A stretch of 64,000 bases of DNA from assembly GCF_001439695.1 (NCBI RefSeq), contig NZ_JYLL01000001.1, positions 248,001 to 312,000 of the forward strand, read 5' to 3'. The first letter of the stretch is position 1, and each line of letters starts with the position of its first letter. This document shows, piece by piece, positions 47,059 to 56,866 of the stretch. The notes beneath the pieces were generated by a model. The model searched no databases. It was given only the letters and a program-made list of their open reading frames with translations, and was not told the DNA's origin. The DNA comes from Pseudomonas veronii. GTDB lineage: Bacteria; Pseudomonadota; Gammaproteobacteria; Pseudomonadales; Pseudomonadaceae. Position numbers and translations under genes: made by a program.

Positions 47059-48336
47059 ATGTCTGCTGCCAAATCGATTGATATCAAAAAAAGTGTGGTC
47101 GATACGATCCTCGCCGGGCTGATTGCGTTGATCGTGTTCGGTCCGATCGTCGGCGTGGTGCTCGACGGCTACAGCTTCAACCTGCAACCCGCGCGCGTGG
47201 CGATCCTGGTCGCCATCGTGATGGCCGGCCGCTTTGCCCTCAGCCTGTTCCTGCAAACGCCCAAGGGCGTGAAGATTCTGCAGGGCTTCGAGAGCAGCGG
47301 TTCGGGCGTCCATGTGCTGGCGCCGGACTACAAGTCGCGGCTGCGCTGGATCATCCCGGCGCTGATCGTGATCGCCATCGTGTTCCCGATCTTCGCCAAC
47401 AAGTACCTGCTCACCGTGGTGATCCTCGGGCTGATCTACGTACTGCTCGGCCTGGGCCTGAACATCGTGGTCGGCCTGGCCGGCTTGCTCGACCTGGGTT
47501 ACGTGGCGTTCTACGCCATCGGTGCCTACGGCCTCGCGCTGGGGTATCAATACCTCGGCCTGGGTTTCTGGACGGTGCTGCCGCTGGCGGCCATCGCGGC
47601 GGCGCTGGCGGGGTGCATACTCGGCTTCCCGGTGCTGCGCATGCACGGCGACTACCTGGCGATCGTGACCCTGGGGTTTGGTGAAATCATCCGCCTGGTG
47701 CTGAACAACTGGCTGTCGTTCACCGGCGGGCCAAACGGCATGCCGGTGCCTTCGCCGACCTTCCTCGGCCTGGAATTCGGGCGCAAAGCGAAGGACGGCG
47801 GGATTCCGTTCCATGAGTTCTTCGGCCTCGATTACAACCCCAACATCAAGTTCATGTTCATCTACATCGTGCTGTTCCTGGTGGTGCTGGCCGTGCTGTA
47901 CATCAAGCATCGCCTGACCCGCATGCCGGTCGGCCGCGCCTGGGAAGCCTTGCGCGAAGATGAAATCGCCTGTCGCTCCATGGGCCTGAACCACGTGCTG
48001 GTCAAGCTCTCGGCGTTCACCATCGGCGCCTCCACGGCCGGTCTGGCCGGGGTGTTCTTCGCCAGTTACCAAGGCTTCGTCAACCCGTCGTCGTTCACCT
48101 TCTTCGAGTCGGCGCTGATCCTGGCCATCGTGGTGTTGGGCGGCATGGGCTCGACGGTGGGCGTGGTGATCGCGGCGTTCGTGTTGACCGTCGCGCCGGA
48201 ACTGCTGCGCAGCTTCTCTGAGTACCGCGTGCTGCTGTTTGGCGTGTTGATGGTGGTGATGATGATCTGGCGGCCACGCGGCCTGATCCGGATCAGCCGT
48301 ACCGGTGTGACCCCACGTAAAGGAGTGGCGCCATGA
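47059..48336 (+). CDS. braE: Branched-chain amino-acid ABC transporter permease (LivM type)
   Basis: Second permease subunit, 425 aa. A Pseudomonas-type N-terminal extension of about 110 residues with two helices precedes the LivM core (LIYVLLGLGLNIVVGLAGLLDLGYVAFYAIGAYG). RMPVGRAWEALREDEIACRSMGLN is the cytoplasmic coupling loop and GGMGSTVGVVIAAFVL follows. The stop overlaps braF (ATGA) with AGGAG just before the start of the next gene. Confidence 0.95.
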   Translation: MSAAKSIDIKKSVVDTILAGLIALIVFGPIVGVVLDGYSFNLQPARVAILVAIVMAGRFALSLFLQTPKGVKILQGFESSGSGVHVLAPDYKSRLRWIIPALIVIAIVFPIFANKYLLTVVILGLIYVLLGLGLNIVVGLAGLLDLGYVAFYAIGAYGLALGYQYLGLGFWTVLPLAAIAAALAGCILGFPVLRMHGDYLAIVTLGFGEIIRLVLNNWLSFTGGPNGMPVPSPTFLGLEFGRKAKDGGIPFHEFFGLDYNPNIKFMFIYIVLFLVVLAVLYIKHRLTRMPVGRAWEALREDEIACRSMGLNHVLVKLSAFTIGASTAGLAGVFFASYQGFVNPSSFTFFESALILAIVVLGGMGSTVGVVIAAFVLTVAPELLRSFSEYRVLLFGVLMVVMMIWRPRGLIRISRTGVTPRKGVAP

Positions 48337-49208
48337 GCAAGGAAGTCGTCCTGTCCGTGGAACATCTGATGATGCACTTCGGTGGCATCAAGGCCTTGAG
48401 CGACGTGAGCCTCAAGGTCGAACGCAACTCGATCTTCGCCCTGATCGGCCCCAACGGCGCCGGCAAGACCACGGTGTTCAACTGCCTCACCGGCTTCTAC
48501 AAAGCCAGTGGCGGCAAGATCGAACTCAACGTGCGCGGCAAGCAGACCAACGTGATCCAACTGCTCGGCGAGCGCTTCGAGGCCATCGACTTCGTGTCGC
48601 CGAAAAGCTTCTTCAGCCGCGTGTACTACAAGATGTTCGGCGGCACCCACCTGGTGAACCGCGCCGGCCTGGCGCGGACCTTCCAGAACATTCGCCTGTT
48701 CAAGGAAATGTCGGTGCTGGAAAACCTGCTGGTCGCCCAGCACATGTGGGTCAACCGCAACATGCTCGCGGGCATCCTCAACACCAAGGGCTACCGCAAG
48801 GCTGAAAGCGACGCCCTCGACCACGCCTTCTACTGGCTGGAAGTGGTCGACCTGGTGGACTGCGCCAACCGCCTGGCCGGTGAGCTTTCCTACGGCCAGC
48901 AGCGCCGCCTGGAAATCGCCCGCGCCATGTGTACCCGGCCGCAGATCATCTGTCTCGACGAACCGGCTGCGGGCCTCAACCCCCAGGAAACCGAAGCCCT
49001 CAGCGCGATGATTCGCCTGCTGCGCGACGAACACGACCTCACAGTGGTGCTGATCGAACACGACATGGGCATGGTGATGAGTATTTCCGACCACATCGTG
49101 GTGCTCGACCACGGCAACGTGATTGCCGAGGGCGGGCCGGATGCGATCCGCAACGACCCGAAAGTGATCGCGGCCTACCTGGGCGCGGATGAAGAGGAGC
49201 TTGTATGA
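48333..49208 (+). CDS. braF: Branched-chain amino-acid ABC transporter ATPase (LivG type)
   Basis: 291-aa nucleotide-binding subunit. Walker A GPNGAGKTT near residue 44, a LivG-specific insert (about residues 65-110), the ABC signature LSYGQQRRLEIARAM, Walker B IICLDEPAAGLNP and the switch histidine IEHDMGMV are all present. It overlaps braE and braG by four bases each, so translation is coupled. It pairs with BraG to energise BraDE. Confidence 0.96.
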   Translation: MSKEVVLSVEHLMMHFGGIKALSDVSLKVERNSIFALIGPNGAGKTTVFNCLTGFYKASGGKIELNVRGKQTNVIQLLGERFEAIDFVSPKSFFSRVYYKMFGGTHLVNRAGLARTFQNIRLFKEMSVLENLLVAQHMWVNRNMLAGILNTKGYRKAESDALDHAFYWLEVVDLVDCANRLAGELSYGQQRRLEIARAMCTRPQIICLDEPAAGLNPQETEALSAMIRLLRDEHDLTVVLIEHDMGMVMSISDHIVVLDHGNVIAEGGPDAIRNDPKVIAAYLGADEEELV

Positions 49209-49921
49209 ACGGGCCTATCCTCGAAATGAAGGACCTGGACGTGTTCTACGGGCCGATCCAGGCGCTGAAGAAAGTCTCGCTGCACATCAACGAAGGCGAA
49301 ACGGTCAGCCTGATCGGCTCCAACGGCGCGGGGAAATCCACGCTGCTGATGTCGATCTTCGGCCAGCCACGGGCGGAGTCGGGGCAGATCCTCTACAACG
49401 GCGTCGACATCACCCACAAGTCGTCCCACTACATCGCGTCCAACGGCATTGCGCAGTCGCCGGAAGGGCGGCGGGTGTTCCCCGACATGACCGTCGAGGA
49501 AAACCTGCTGATGGGCACCATCCCCATCGGTGACAAGTTCGCCCAGGAAGATATGCAGCGCATGTTCGAGCTGTTCCCACGGCTCAAAGAGCGGCGTAAC
49601 CAACGGGCGATGACCATGTCCGGTGGCGAGCAGCAAATGCTCGCCATCGCCCGCGCACTGATGAGCCGGCCCAAGTTGTTGTTGCTCGACGAACCGAGCC
49701 TGGGCCTGGCGCCGATTGTGGTGAAGCAGATCTTTTCCACCCTGCGCGAACTGGCGGCCACCGGGATGACCATCTTCCTGGTGGAGCAGAACGCCAACCA
49801 TGCGCTGCGTCTGTCAGACCGGGCGTATGTGATGGTCAACGGCGAGATTCGCCTGACAGGCACCGGCAAGGAGCTGCTGGTGAACGAGGAAGTGCGCAAC
49901 GCCTACCTCGGCGGCCACTGA
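49205..49921 (+). CDS. braG: Branched-chain amino-acid ABC transporter ATPase (LivF type)
   Basis: 238-aa nucleotide-binding subunit, second ATPase of the transporter. Walker A GSNGAGKST near residue 38, signature MSGGEQQMLAIARALMSRP, Walker B LLLDEPSLGLAP and VEQNANHAL are present. GAGGAG lies 6 bases before the ATG. It is the last gene of the bra operon, and a REPIN follows 24 bp after the stop. Confidence 0.96.
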   Translation: MNGPILEMKDLDVFYGPIQALKKVSLHINEGETVSLIGSNGAGKSTLLMSIFGQPRAESGQILYNGVDITHKSSHYIASNGIAQSPEGRRVFPDMTVEENLLMGTIPIGDKFAQEDMQRMFELFPRLKERRNQRAMTMSGGEQQMLAIARALMSRPKLLLLDEPSLGLAPIVVKQIFSTLRELAATGMTIFLVEQNANHALRLSDRAYVMVNGEIRLTGTGKELLVNEEVRNAYLGGH

Positions 49922-49944
49922 CCTAAATCACAACGCAGTCCCCC

Positions 49945-50033
49945 TGTGGGAGGGGGCTTGCCCCCGATGGCGGTGTATCAGTCAGAACACCTGATACTGA
50001 CCCACCGCCATCGGGGGCAAGCCCCCTCCCACA
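49945..50033. repeat. REPIN after braG
   Basis: GTGGGAGGGGGCTTGCCCCCGATGGCGGTGTATCAGTC and its partner GACCCACCGCCATCGGGGGCAAGCCCCCTCCCAC. The pairing extends inward (GTATCAGT...ACTGATAC type), so the whole unit can fold as one long hairpin. Confidence 0.92.
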
Positions 50034-50069
50034 TTTGTTTTTGTGGTGTTCACAAGTGCGATCCCAAAT

Positions 50070-50546
50070 TGTGGAAAACAAATCCGGCCACCTTCCAAAG
50101 CGCGACAGATAGCCGCCGCAAATCGCTGTTTTGTCACAGTTTTGACTTGTCCCCATCCGCTGTGGAACCGGCTGTGGGTAACGTGGGAGTAGCTGGCTGA
50201 AAGCCTTTGATTACGTGGCCTGCAGCGTGATGGTTGTTTTTTGATCAGTGGCTTTTTGGCGACCTGCCGAGGGGTTTGTCAACCTGTTTAAAGACACAGG
50301 TATATGACCGGATTATGTCTGTCCAACCTGTGGATAAGTCTGTGGTTAAACTCTGGAAAGACGCCCGCAGAGGCCGGAATGACTGGCCTGGAGCCATCGT
50401 TCGGTTTTTCCTCTCGTGCATGGGCCTACATACCGCCTCGTCCAGGTCAAGCAAAAAACTTTGCAAAACCGCCTGAAAGCCTTGTACACAGCGGCTCTGG
50501 GCTTTTTGCACTTGCCCCCAAAGACTGTGGGCGCAATTGTGGATAA
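50070..50546. other. Intergenic cluster of DnaA boxes
   Basis: In the gene-free stretch 49922-50707, DnaA-box-like 9-mers on the minus strand occur at 50070-50078 (TTTTCCACA), 50173-50181 (TTACCCACA), 50329-50337 (TTATCCACA, perfect), 50341-50349 (TTAACCACA) and 50538-50546 (TTATCCACA, perfect). All have the same orientation. Two more perfect boxes lie in the epimerase gene at 51899 and 52028. This could be a datA- or DARS-like titration/reactivation site; it is not oriC, since dnaA and rpmH are absent. Small ORFs here look spurious. Confidence 0.5.
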
Positions 50547-50602
50547 CCTGCGCGCATATGGCTGCAGGCCACGGTGTGTAAGGCTTTGCGTGGTTTGGTT
50601 AA

Positions 50603-51472
<870 letters not shown>

Positions 51473-51492
51473 GGCGTTAGACCGAGTCGCCT

Positions 51493-51604
51493 GCATCGGG
51501 GGCAAGTCGAATCGTCGCACCGCCCCTCCCACACTGAATTGGGTTCACACATCAATATCTGTGAACCACCTTCAAAGGTGGGAGGGGGCTTGCCCCCGAT
51601 GAGG
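51493..51604. repeat. REPIN with variant left arm (second example)
   Basis: The left arm GCATCGGGGGCAAG continues TCGAATCGTCGCACCGC before CCCTCCCAC; the right arm GTGGGAGGGGGCTTGCCCCCGATG is standard. The centre contains a perfect 8-bp hairpin (GGTTCACA ... TGTGAACC). The variant block matches that of the REPIN at 25793. It lies between convergent genes. Confidence 0.85.
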
Positions 51605-51612
51605 CCCTGAGG

Positions 51613-52734
51613 TCAGCCGAGAACCTTGACCAACCCCTGATAACAGGTCGCCAGATGATACGGCGTGGTCGACGGCATATCCCGTCGGCTCACGCTGCCC
51701 TGGGCATCCAGGCATTCATTCCAGCCCTTGGCATGCAGGAAGTGCTGCTGCAACGCGAGCAACTGGCGCTGCAGCACGGCTTCGCTGCCCGGCCGCAAGG
51801 TCAGTGCGCGCAGGTATTCCGCCTGGGCCCAGATGCGTTGGGTGCCGTCGCGCACGCTGCCGTCCAGGGCAAGCATGCCGCTGACCGCGCCGGTCCGGTT
51901 ATCCACACCCGTTTGCTCGGCATAGGCAAAGGCCCGCGTCAGCGAAGCATGCAGCGGCGTGCCGCGCAGCACGTCGGAAGACTCAAGCAAGAAGAACCAC
52001 TCGAACTGGTGCCCCGGCTCAAACCAGTTATCCACAGCGCCCAGCGGTTTTTCCATCATCACGCCGTGCTGGCGCTCGATGAAACGCTGCTGCATGGCCG
52101 TCGCCAAGGCCAGCAATGCGGTTTGCACCGCGGCGTCTTCACGCACCGCCAGGGTGGCGAGGAAGCCTTCCGCCAGGTGCATCAGCGGGTTTTGCAATGG
52201 GCCGGACTTGAGGGACGACCAATTACGCTCCAGCACCGCCTCGTACAGGCCATCGCCGCTGGCGAAACGTTGGGCGACCACTTCCAGCGCCGCATTCAAC
52301 ACCGACTCCACCAGCGGTTCGCGTACCTTGGCCCAGTAATGGGCGCAGGCGAAGATGATGAACGCGTGGGTGTACAGATCCTTGCGCTTGTCCAGCGGCT
52401 GGCCGGCGGGGTCGATGCTGTAGAACCAGCCGCCGTGCTCGGCGTCGTGGAAATGCCGTTGCAGCGAGCGGAACAACACGGCGGCGCGTTCTTCGGCAAA
52501 GGCTGCGCCGGGTTCGCCGATCAGGCTGGCGAACAGGTACAACTGCCGGGCACAGGCCATGGCGCGGTAGCGTTGCGGCGGCAGCGGCCGGTGGTCGGCG
52601 TCCAGCGCCTCGTAGGGCAGCGCCAGCTCGGCGTTCCAGCCCGGGCCCTGCCAGAGCGGCACGATCAGGTCATGGAAGTGCGTGAGCACGGCATTCAAGG
52701 AAGGCTGAAGGGCGGAGCTTGGAGCGATGGGCAT
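51613..52734 (-). CDS. AGE-family sugar epimerase/isomerase
   Basis: 373 aa, N-acylglucosamine 2-epimerase superfamily with an (alpha/alpha)6 barrel. Diagnostic segments: YRAMACARQLYLFASLIGEPG, GGWFYSIDPAGQPLDKRKDLYTHAF (RKDLYTHAF is the catalytic-region signature), NPLMHLAEGFLA, WFEPGHQFEWFFLLES and QAEYLRALTL. The substrate may be mannose, cellobiose or N-acetylglucosamine; mannose isomerase/aldose epimerase members look most similar in pattern. It is monocistronic, with a REPIN after its stop. Two perfect DnaA boxes lie within it. Confidence 0.88.
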   Translation of the reverse strand: MPIAPSSALQPSLNAVLTHFHDLIVPLWQGPGWNAELALPYEALDADHRPLPPQRYRAMACARQLYLFASLIGEPGAAFAEERAAVLFRSLQRHFHDAEHGGWFYSIDPAGQPLDKRKDLYTHAFIIFACAHYWAKVREPLVESVLNAALEVVAQRFASGDGLYEAVLERNWSSLKSGPLQNPLMHLAEGFLATLAVREDAAVQTALLALATAMQQRFIERQHGVMMEKPLGAVDNWFEPGHQFEWFFLLESSDVLRGTPLHASLTRAFAYAEQTGVDNRTGAVSGMLALDGSVRDGTQRIWAQAEYLRALTLRPGSEAVLQRQLLALQQHFLHAKGWNECLDAQGSVSRRDMPSTTPYHLATCYQGLVKVLG

Positions 52735-52833
52735 CGGCTGGCGTCGTCACGGCAGGGGTGTAGGCGCGCATGGTAGCAGGCTTGGGATCAGTGGTGTCTG
52801 CGCCACCGATGAGGCGCTTAATCGCGCCGCAAA

Positions 52834-53406
52834 TCAGCCAGCCAGCAACCAAACCCCGGTCGCCGCCGAAGCCGCCCCGGCAACCCGCACCAACGGCGCC
52901 GCCGCAGTCGGCAGCCAGCGCACCACGGCATAACCGGCAGCGTGCAACGCAGCGGTGGCGCCGACAAATCCGGCGGCATACGCCCAAGGGCTGGACATGT
53001 CCGGCAGCTCCAAGCCATGGGCCACGCCGTGGAACAGCGCGAACAAGGCCGTCGCCCCCAGCGCCATGAACAACGGCGGGCGCACCGCCAGCGCCACCGC
53101 CAGGCCCAGGGCCAGCACCGACGCGGCAATCCCGCTTTCCAGCGCCGGCAACGCCAGGCCTTCAAAGCCCAACAGGCCGCCGAGCAACAGGGTGGCCACG
53201 AAGGTACAGGGCAGCGCCCAACGCGCCGCGCCTTTTTGCTGGGCGGCCCACAAGCCGACCGCCAGCATGGCCAGCAAATGGTCGAGACCGCCCAATGGAT
53301 GGCTGATACCCGCCACCAGGCCGTTGTCGCCGTGACCCGGGTGGGCGAAGGCCAAGGCGGGTGCGAGCAGCAGGGCGGCGGCAGCGAAGAGTTTTTTCAG
53401 GCGCAT
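52834..53406 (-). CDS. hupE: HupE/UreJ-family nickel/cobalt transporter
   Basis: 190-aa membrane protein. A signal peptide ending ALAFA is followed at once by the metal-binding HPGHGDN, then about six helices with HPLGGLDHLLAMLAVGLWA and ALFHGVAHG, the two histidine-containing signatures of HupE/UreJ. It lies 22 bp downstream of ureG, so nickel uptake for urease is the likely role; the symbol ureJ is equally used. The 98 bp between its stop and the epimerase start hold nothing recognisable. Confidence 0.92.
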   Translation of the reverse strand: MRLKKLFAAAALLLAPALAFAHPGHGDNGLVAGISHPLGGLDHLLAMLAVGLWAAQQKGAARWALPCTFVATLLLGGLLGFEGLALPALESGIAASVLALGLAVALAVRPPLFMALGATALFALFHGVAHGLELPDMSSPWAYAAGFVGATAALHAAGYAVVRWLPTAAAPLVRVAGAASAATGVWLLAG

Positions 53407-53428
53407 GGACAGGTTCCTTATGGGGTGA

Positions 53429-54043
53429 TCAGGCCGCAGTCAGCAGGCCCTGGCGTTCGATGAAGGCGACGATCTCATCCAGGCCGACGCCGGTTTTCTG
53501 GTTGCTGAACACAAAGGGTTTACCGTTGCGCATGCGTTGGGTGTCGCTGTTCATCAGTTCCAGCGAGGCGCCGACCAAGGGCGCCAGGTCGATCTTGTTG
53601 ATCACCAGCAGGTCGGATTTGCAGATGCCGGGACCGCCCTTGCGCGGCAGTTTATCGCCGGCGGACACATCGATCACATAGATGGTCAGGTCCGACAGTT
53701 CCGGGCTGAACGTCGCCGACAGGTTATCGCCGCCCGACTCCACCAGGATCAGGTCCAGGCCGGGAAAGCGCCGGTTGAGTTGGTCCACCGCTTCCAGGTT
53801 GATCGAGGCGTCTTCACGGATCGCCGTGTGCGGGCAGCCGCCGGTTTCCACACCGATGATGCGCTCGGGCGCCAGGGCCTGGTTGCGCACCAGGAAGTCG
53901 GCATCTTCGCGGGTATAGATGTCGTTGGTGACCACCGCCAGGTTGTAGCGATCACGCAAGGCCAGGCACAGGGCCAGGGTCAGGGCGGTCTTGCCGGAGC
54001 CCACCGGGCCGCCGATGCCGACACGCAGAGGTTGTGTGTTCAT
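53429..54043 (-). CDS. ureG: Urease accessory GTPase UreG
   Basis: 204-aa SIMIBI-class GTPase that powers nickel insertion into urease. P-loop GPVGSGKT at residues 12-19; [16 protein letters not shown], which includes the nickel-binding [41 protein letters not shown]; and NKIDLA. It is transcribed after ureF with a 9-bp gap and before hupE. The urease structural genes ureABC and ureD are not in the window; in P. aeruginosa they also lie apart. Confidence 0.97.
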   Translation of the reverse strand: MNTQPLRVGIGGPVGSGKTALTLALCLALRDRYNLAVVTNDIYTREDADFLVRNQALAPERIIGVETGGCPHTAIREDASINLEAVDQLNRRFPGLDLILVESGGDNLSATFSPELSDLTIYVIDVSAGDKLPRKGGPGICKSDLLVINKIDLAPLVGASLELMNSDTQRMRNGKPFVFSNQKTGVGLDEIVAFIERQGLLTAA

Positions 54044-54052
54044 GTGCTTCTC

Positions 54053-54727
54053 CTAGGAACGGAACAGGCGGCTGTACTGGCGCTCGTGGGCCATGCACGC
54101 CAGGGACAGGCCGAACGCGGCGCTGCCGAAATGGTTGGGGTCGATGTGGCTGGCGTCCTGCTGGGCGTGTTGCAGCAGGGGCAGCAGTTCACTGGTCAGG
54201 CGTTGGGCGGCCTGCTGGCCGAGCGGCAGGGTTTTCATCAGCACGGCCAGCTGGTTTTCCAGCCAGCTCCACAGCCAGGCGGCGAGGGCGTCGTCGGGGC
54301 TGATGCCCCAGGCGCGTGCGGCCAGGGCCCAGCCCAGCGCCAGATGCGGCTCGGCGTGTTGTGCGAGAAAATCACGGGCCGCGTCGTCCAGTTCCGGCAG
54401 GCCGTTGAGCAGTTGCTGCAGGGAGTACCCCATCTGCCGGCTCTCCTGATACAGCTCGCGGGTCTCGCGACTGGCGCGGTGTTCCTCGCACAGTTGCGCC
54501 AGCTGCGACCAATCGCCGGTCACGGCGGCGCGGCAATGCGCGAGCAACAGCGGCGCTTCGAAGCGGGCGAGGTTGAGCAGCAACTGGTCGCTGATCCAGC
54601 GGCGGGCGCCGGCCGCGTCAAAGACGCGGCCATTCTCCACGGCCATTTCCAGGCCCTGGGAATAGCTGTAGCCGCCAATCGGCAATTGCGGACTGGCCAG
54701 ACGCAGCAGCGCCCAGGCTGGGTTCAT
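54053..54727 (-). CDS. ureF: Urease accessory protein UreF
   Basis: 224-aa all-helical protein that links the urease apoprotein with UreG and acts as its GTPase-gating factor. LLRLASPQLPIGGYSYSQGLEMAVENGRV at the N-terminus and the C-terminal IDPNHFGSAAFGLSLACMAHERQYSRLFRS are the family signatures. The start overlaps the ureE stop (ATGA), so ureE-ureF are coupled. Confidence 0.96.
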   Translation of the reverse strand: MNPAWALLRLASPQLPIGGYSYSQGLEMAVENGRVFDAAGARRWISDQLLLNLARFEAPLLLAHCRAAVTGDWSQLAQLCEEHRASRETRELYQESRQMGYSLQQLLNGLPELDDAARDFLAQHAEPHLALGWALAARAWGISPDDALAAWLWSWLENQLAVLMKTLPLGQQAAQRLTSELLPLLQHAQQDASHIDPNHFGSAAFGLSLACMAHERQYSRLFRS

Positions 54728-55224
54728 AAACGCACGCCGAACTGATGCAGCTTCGGCGGGTAGTTGAAATCTTCATCGCCATGGCGTGAATGGTGGTGAC
54801 CGCCGCCGTAGGCCCCGTGTTCCGGCTGGAATGGCGCTTCGAGGGTTTCGGTCCGCGCGCCCAGCTGTTCAAGCATGGCCTTGAGCACGTAATCATCCAG
54901 CAGGCGCAACCAGCCGTCGCCTACTTGCAAGGCCACGTGGCGATTGCCCAGGTGATACGCGGCGCGGGTCAGTTCAAATGCATTGCGACAGGTGACGTGC
55001 AGCAGTTGTTCAGGGCGCGCGCAGACACGTACTACACGTCCGTCTTCAGCCTGTAGGAACTCGCCATCGTGCAGCGGCGGCTGGCCACGCTCCAGGAACA
55101 GGCCGACGTCTTCGCCGTCGGCACTGAAACAGCGCAGGCGGCTTTTGCTGCGTGCTTCGAAGTTCAGCAGCAACTCGGCGGCCCAGAGGGCTTGCGGGGC
55201 GATTCGGCGGTGGATCACCAGCAT
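54724..55224 (-). CDS. ureE: Urease accessory metallochaperone UreE
   Basis: 166-aa nickel chaperone. The N-terminal peptide-binding domain contains GEDVGLFLERGQPPLHDGEFL, the metal-binding domain contains TRAAYHLGNRHVALQVG (with the conserved interface histidine), and the C-terminal tail is His-rich (GGGHHHSRHGDED). First gene of ureE-ureF-ureG-hupE on the minus strand. Its promoter should lie within 55225-55400; I saw no clear sigma-70 or sigma-54 element. Confidence 0.96.
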   Translation of the reverse strand: MLVIHRRIAPQALWAAELLLNFEARSKSRLRCFSADGEDVGLFLERGQPPLHDGEFLQAEDGRVVRVCARPEQLLHVTCRNAFELTRAAYHLGNRHVALQVGDGWLRLLDDYVLKAMLEQLGARTETLEAPFQPEHGAYGGGHHHSRHGDEDFNYPPKLHQFGVRL

Positions 55225-55562
55225 CAGAAGGCTTCCAGCTATGAGCGATAAGAGAGCTAGAGCAAGGGGCTTGCCAATCCCGCGCAGGAGTAGGAATTCC
55301 CTGAAGGCGAGCGCAGCGATGCCACCGAATAGGGCGTCAGTCAGTGCCTTTATGCCTCAATTTGGTGCGAGTCTGGAGGTGTAGCACTGGATGGGGGCGT
55401 TGTGTGTGGATGTGGTGTGCGGTTTTGCATGAAATTTCTCTCATCTAATTCGCACTGGTGTTTTTTCAGATTTCTCCTACGCAGCATCCGGATTCCGCGT
55501 TCAAAAAGTTACGCGCTGTTTCTTTAGGATTTGCGCCGTCTTAACACCACGGCGATTCATCA
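55225..55562. other. Divergent intergenic region ureE / NlpC-P60 gene
   Basis: 338 bp without a gene. It falls in base composition towards AT around 55420-55530. I see no confident promoter hexamers, hairpin or repeat. It must hold the promoters of ureE and of the peptidase gene. Confidence 0.5.
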
Positions 55563-56069
55563 ATGTTCAAGTCACTTTTCTTTTTAATCCTTTTCAGTCT
55601 TTCCTGCGTCATCTCATCGGCCTCGGCCAACCTGAAACCCCAATCGACATTCGGCTCTTCGCTGCCTGGTGTTCCAACGTCTTCGGTGGCGAATGTGGTC
55701 GACCGCGCCCATGCCCTGCTGGGCACCCCGTACAAATGGGGGGGCACCTCGGCCGAGCAAGGGTTTGATTGCAGTAGTTTCCTGGTCTACCTGTTCAAGA
55801 CCGAAGCCAACATTCACATCCCGCGCACGACGGCGGCGATGCACCGTTCAACGGCTGCGACCGTCAAGCGCAACGAGCTCAAGCCGGGGGACGCGGTGTT
55901 TTTCAAAGGCAACGGGCGCGGTCAGGTCAGCCATGTGGGGCTGTATATCGGCGAAGGGAAATTCATTCATTCGCCGCGGGCCGGCAAGAATGTGCGGATC
56001 GATTCGCTGAGCAACAACTACTGGAACAAGAACTACACCGGCGCCAAGCGTTTCCACACGGCGGGTTGA
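55563..56069 (+). CDS. NlpC/P60 (C40) family peptidase
   Basis: 168-aa exported cysteine peptidase. A signal peptide covers residues 1-22 (ending SSASA). The catalytic set is C70 (GFDCSSFLVY), H124 (VSHVGLYIG) and H136 (FIHSP). Such enzymes cut the D-Glu-meso-DAP bond in peptidoglycan stem peptides. There is no lipobox or LysM domain, so it is probably periplasmic or secreted. It is monocistronic and convergent with desT, with 4 bp between stops. Confidence 0.93.
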   Translation: MFKSLFFLILFSLSCVISSASANLKPQSTFGSSLPGVPTSSVANVVDRAHALLGTPYKWGGTSAEQGFDCSSFLVYLFKTEANIHIPRTTAAMHRSTAATVKRNELKPGDAVFFKGNGRGQVSHVGLYIGEGKFIHSPRAGKNVRIDSLSNNYWNKNYTGAKRFHTAG

Positions 56070-56073
56070 CGGC

Positions 56074-56706
56074 TTACTCGGTGCTGCCGAGGCCCTGCCA
56101 GTGCTTAAGGCCAATGAAGATGAAGCGCAACTGTTGGGTGATTTTCGCCTGGGGCGTGAGGTGGGCGGGCAGCGCGTGGGCGGGCGGGTCGATGATGTCG
56201 GGCAGGGTGGCGAACACACTTTTGACGATCAGGTCGGCCATCACGTGCAGGCCGTCGGCGTCCAGGTGCTGGAGCTTGGGCATCAGGGTCAGGTCGGCGG
56301 CCAGGTCACTGGTGATGTCTTCGCGCAGCGCGCCGATGGCTTGGCGCACAGCCAGGCAGCCACCGTACTGTTCGCGGGCCAGGAACAGGAATTGCGAGCG
56401 ATTGGCCGCGACCACATCGAGGAAGATCCGCACGGATGCATCGATAATGCCGCCCATCATGAATTCGTTGTGGCGCACCAGGCGGATCGTGGCACGGAAG
56501 GTCTGGCCGACTTCGCTGACCAGCACCAGGCCCAGTTGGTCCATGTCGGCAAAGTGACGATAGAACCCGGTGGGCACGATCCCGGCTGTCTTGGCCACTT
56601 CCCGCAGGCTCAGGCTGCCGAACCCGCGGCCACACTCCATCAGATGGCGGGCAGCGTCCATCAGGGCGAGGCGGGTCTGTTGCTTCTGTTCGGCACGGGG
56701 CAGCAT
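56074..56706 (-). CDS. desT: TetR-family regulator DesT (unsaturated fatty acid sensing)
   Basis: 210 aa. N-terminal TetR helix-turn-helix: EQKQQTRLALMDAARHLM, FGSLSLREVAKTAGIVPTGFYRHFADM. The C-terminal half contains FLFLAREQYGGCLAVRQAI and ADLIVKSVFATLPDIIDPP, the pattern of FabR/DesT regulators that sense the ratio of unsaturated to saturated acyl-CoA and control desaturase genes. In P. aeruginosa desT lies directly beside ureE and is divergent from the desaturase genes; here it is still near ureE, but no desaturase gene is present. The start at 56706 gives MLPRAEQKQQ. Confidence 0.82.
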   Translation of the reverse strand: MLPRAEQKQQTRLALMDAARHLMECGRGFGSLSLREVAKTAGIVPTGFYRHFADMDQLGLVLVSEVGQTFRATIRLVRHNEFMMGGIIDASVRIFLDVVAANRSQFLFLAREQYGGCLAVRQAIGALREDITSDLAADLTLMPKLQHLDADGLHVMADLIVKSVFATLPDIIDPPAHALPAHLTPQAKITQQLRFIFIGLKHWQGLGSTE

Positions 56707-56820
56707 GGCGGGCGGGCTTTGTCGGCAAGTACAGCGACGCACTCTAGCAAAACCGCTTCATAGACGTCGAACTTGGCAGGGCATTGCGGCGTGGATACGT
56801 GACACGTTGTGCAGAAAGTC

Positions 56821-56850
56821 AAAAGCCCGATCCAGGGATCGGGCTTTTTT
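56821..56850 (-). terminator. Rho-independent terminator of the small secreted-protein gene
   Basis: AAAAGCCCGATCC and GGATCGGGCTTTT arms with T runs on both sides, directly after the gene at 56867-57238. The symmetry would allow termination in both directions. Confidence 0.88.
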
Positions 56851-56866
56851 CCGGGCCACCACAGGC

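Noticed and set aside
50070..50546. oriC itself
   Set aside because: The dnaA, dnaN, rpmH and rnpA neighbours are missing; the flanks are bra and SDR genes.
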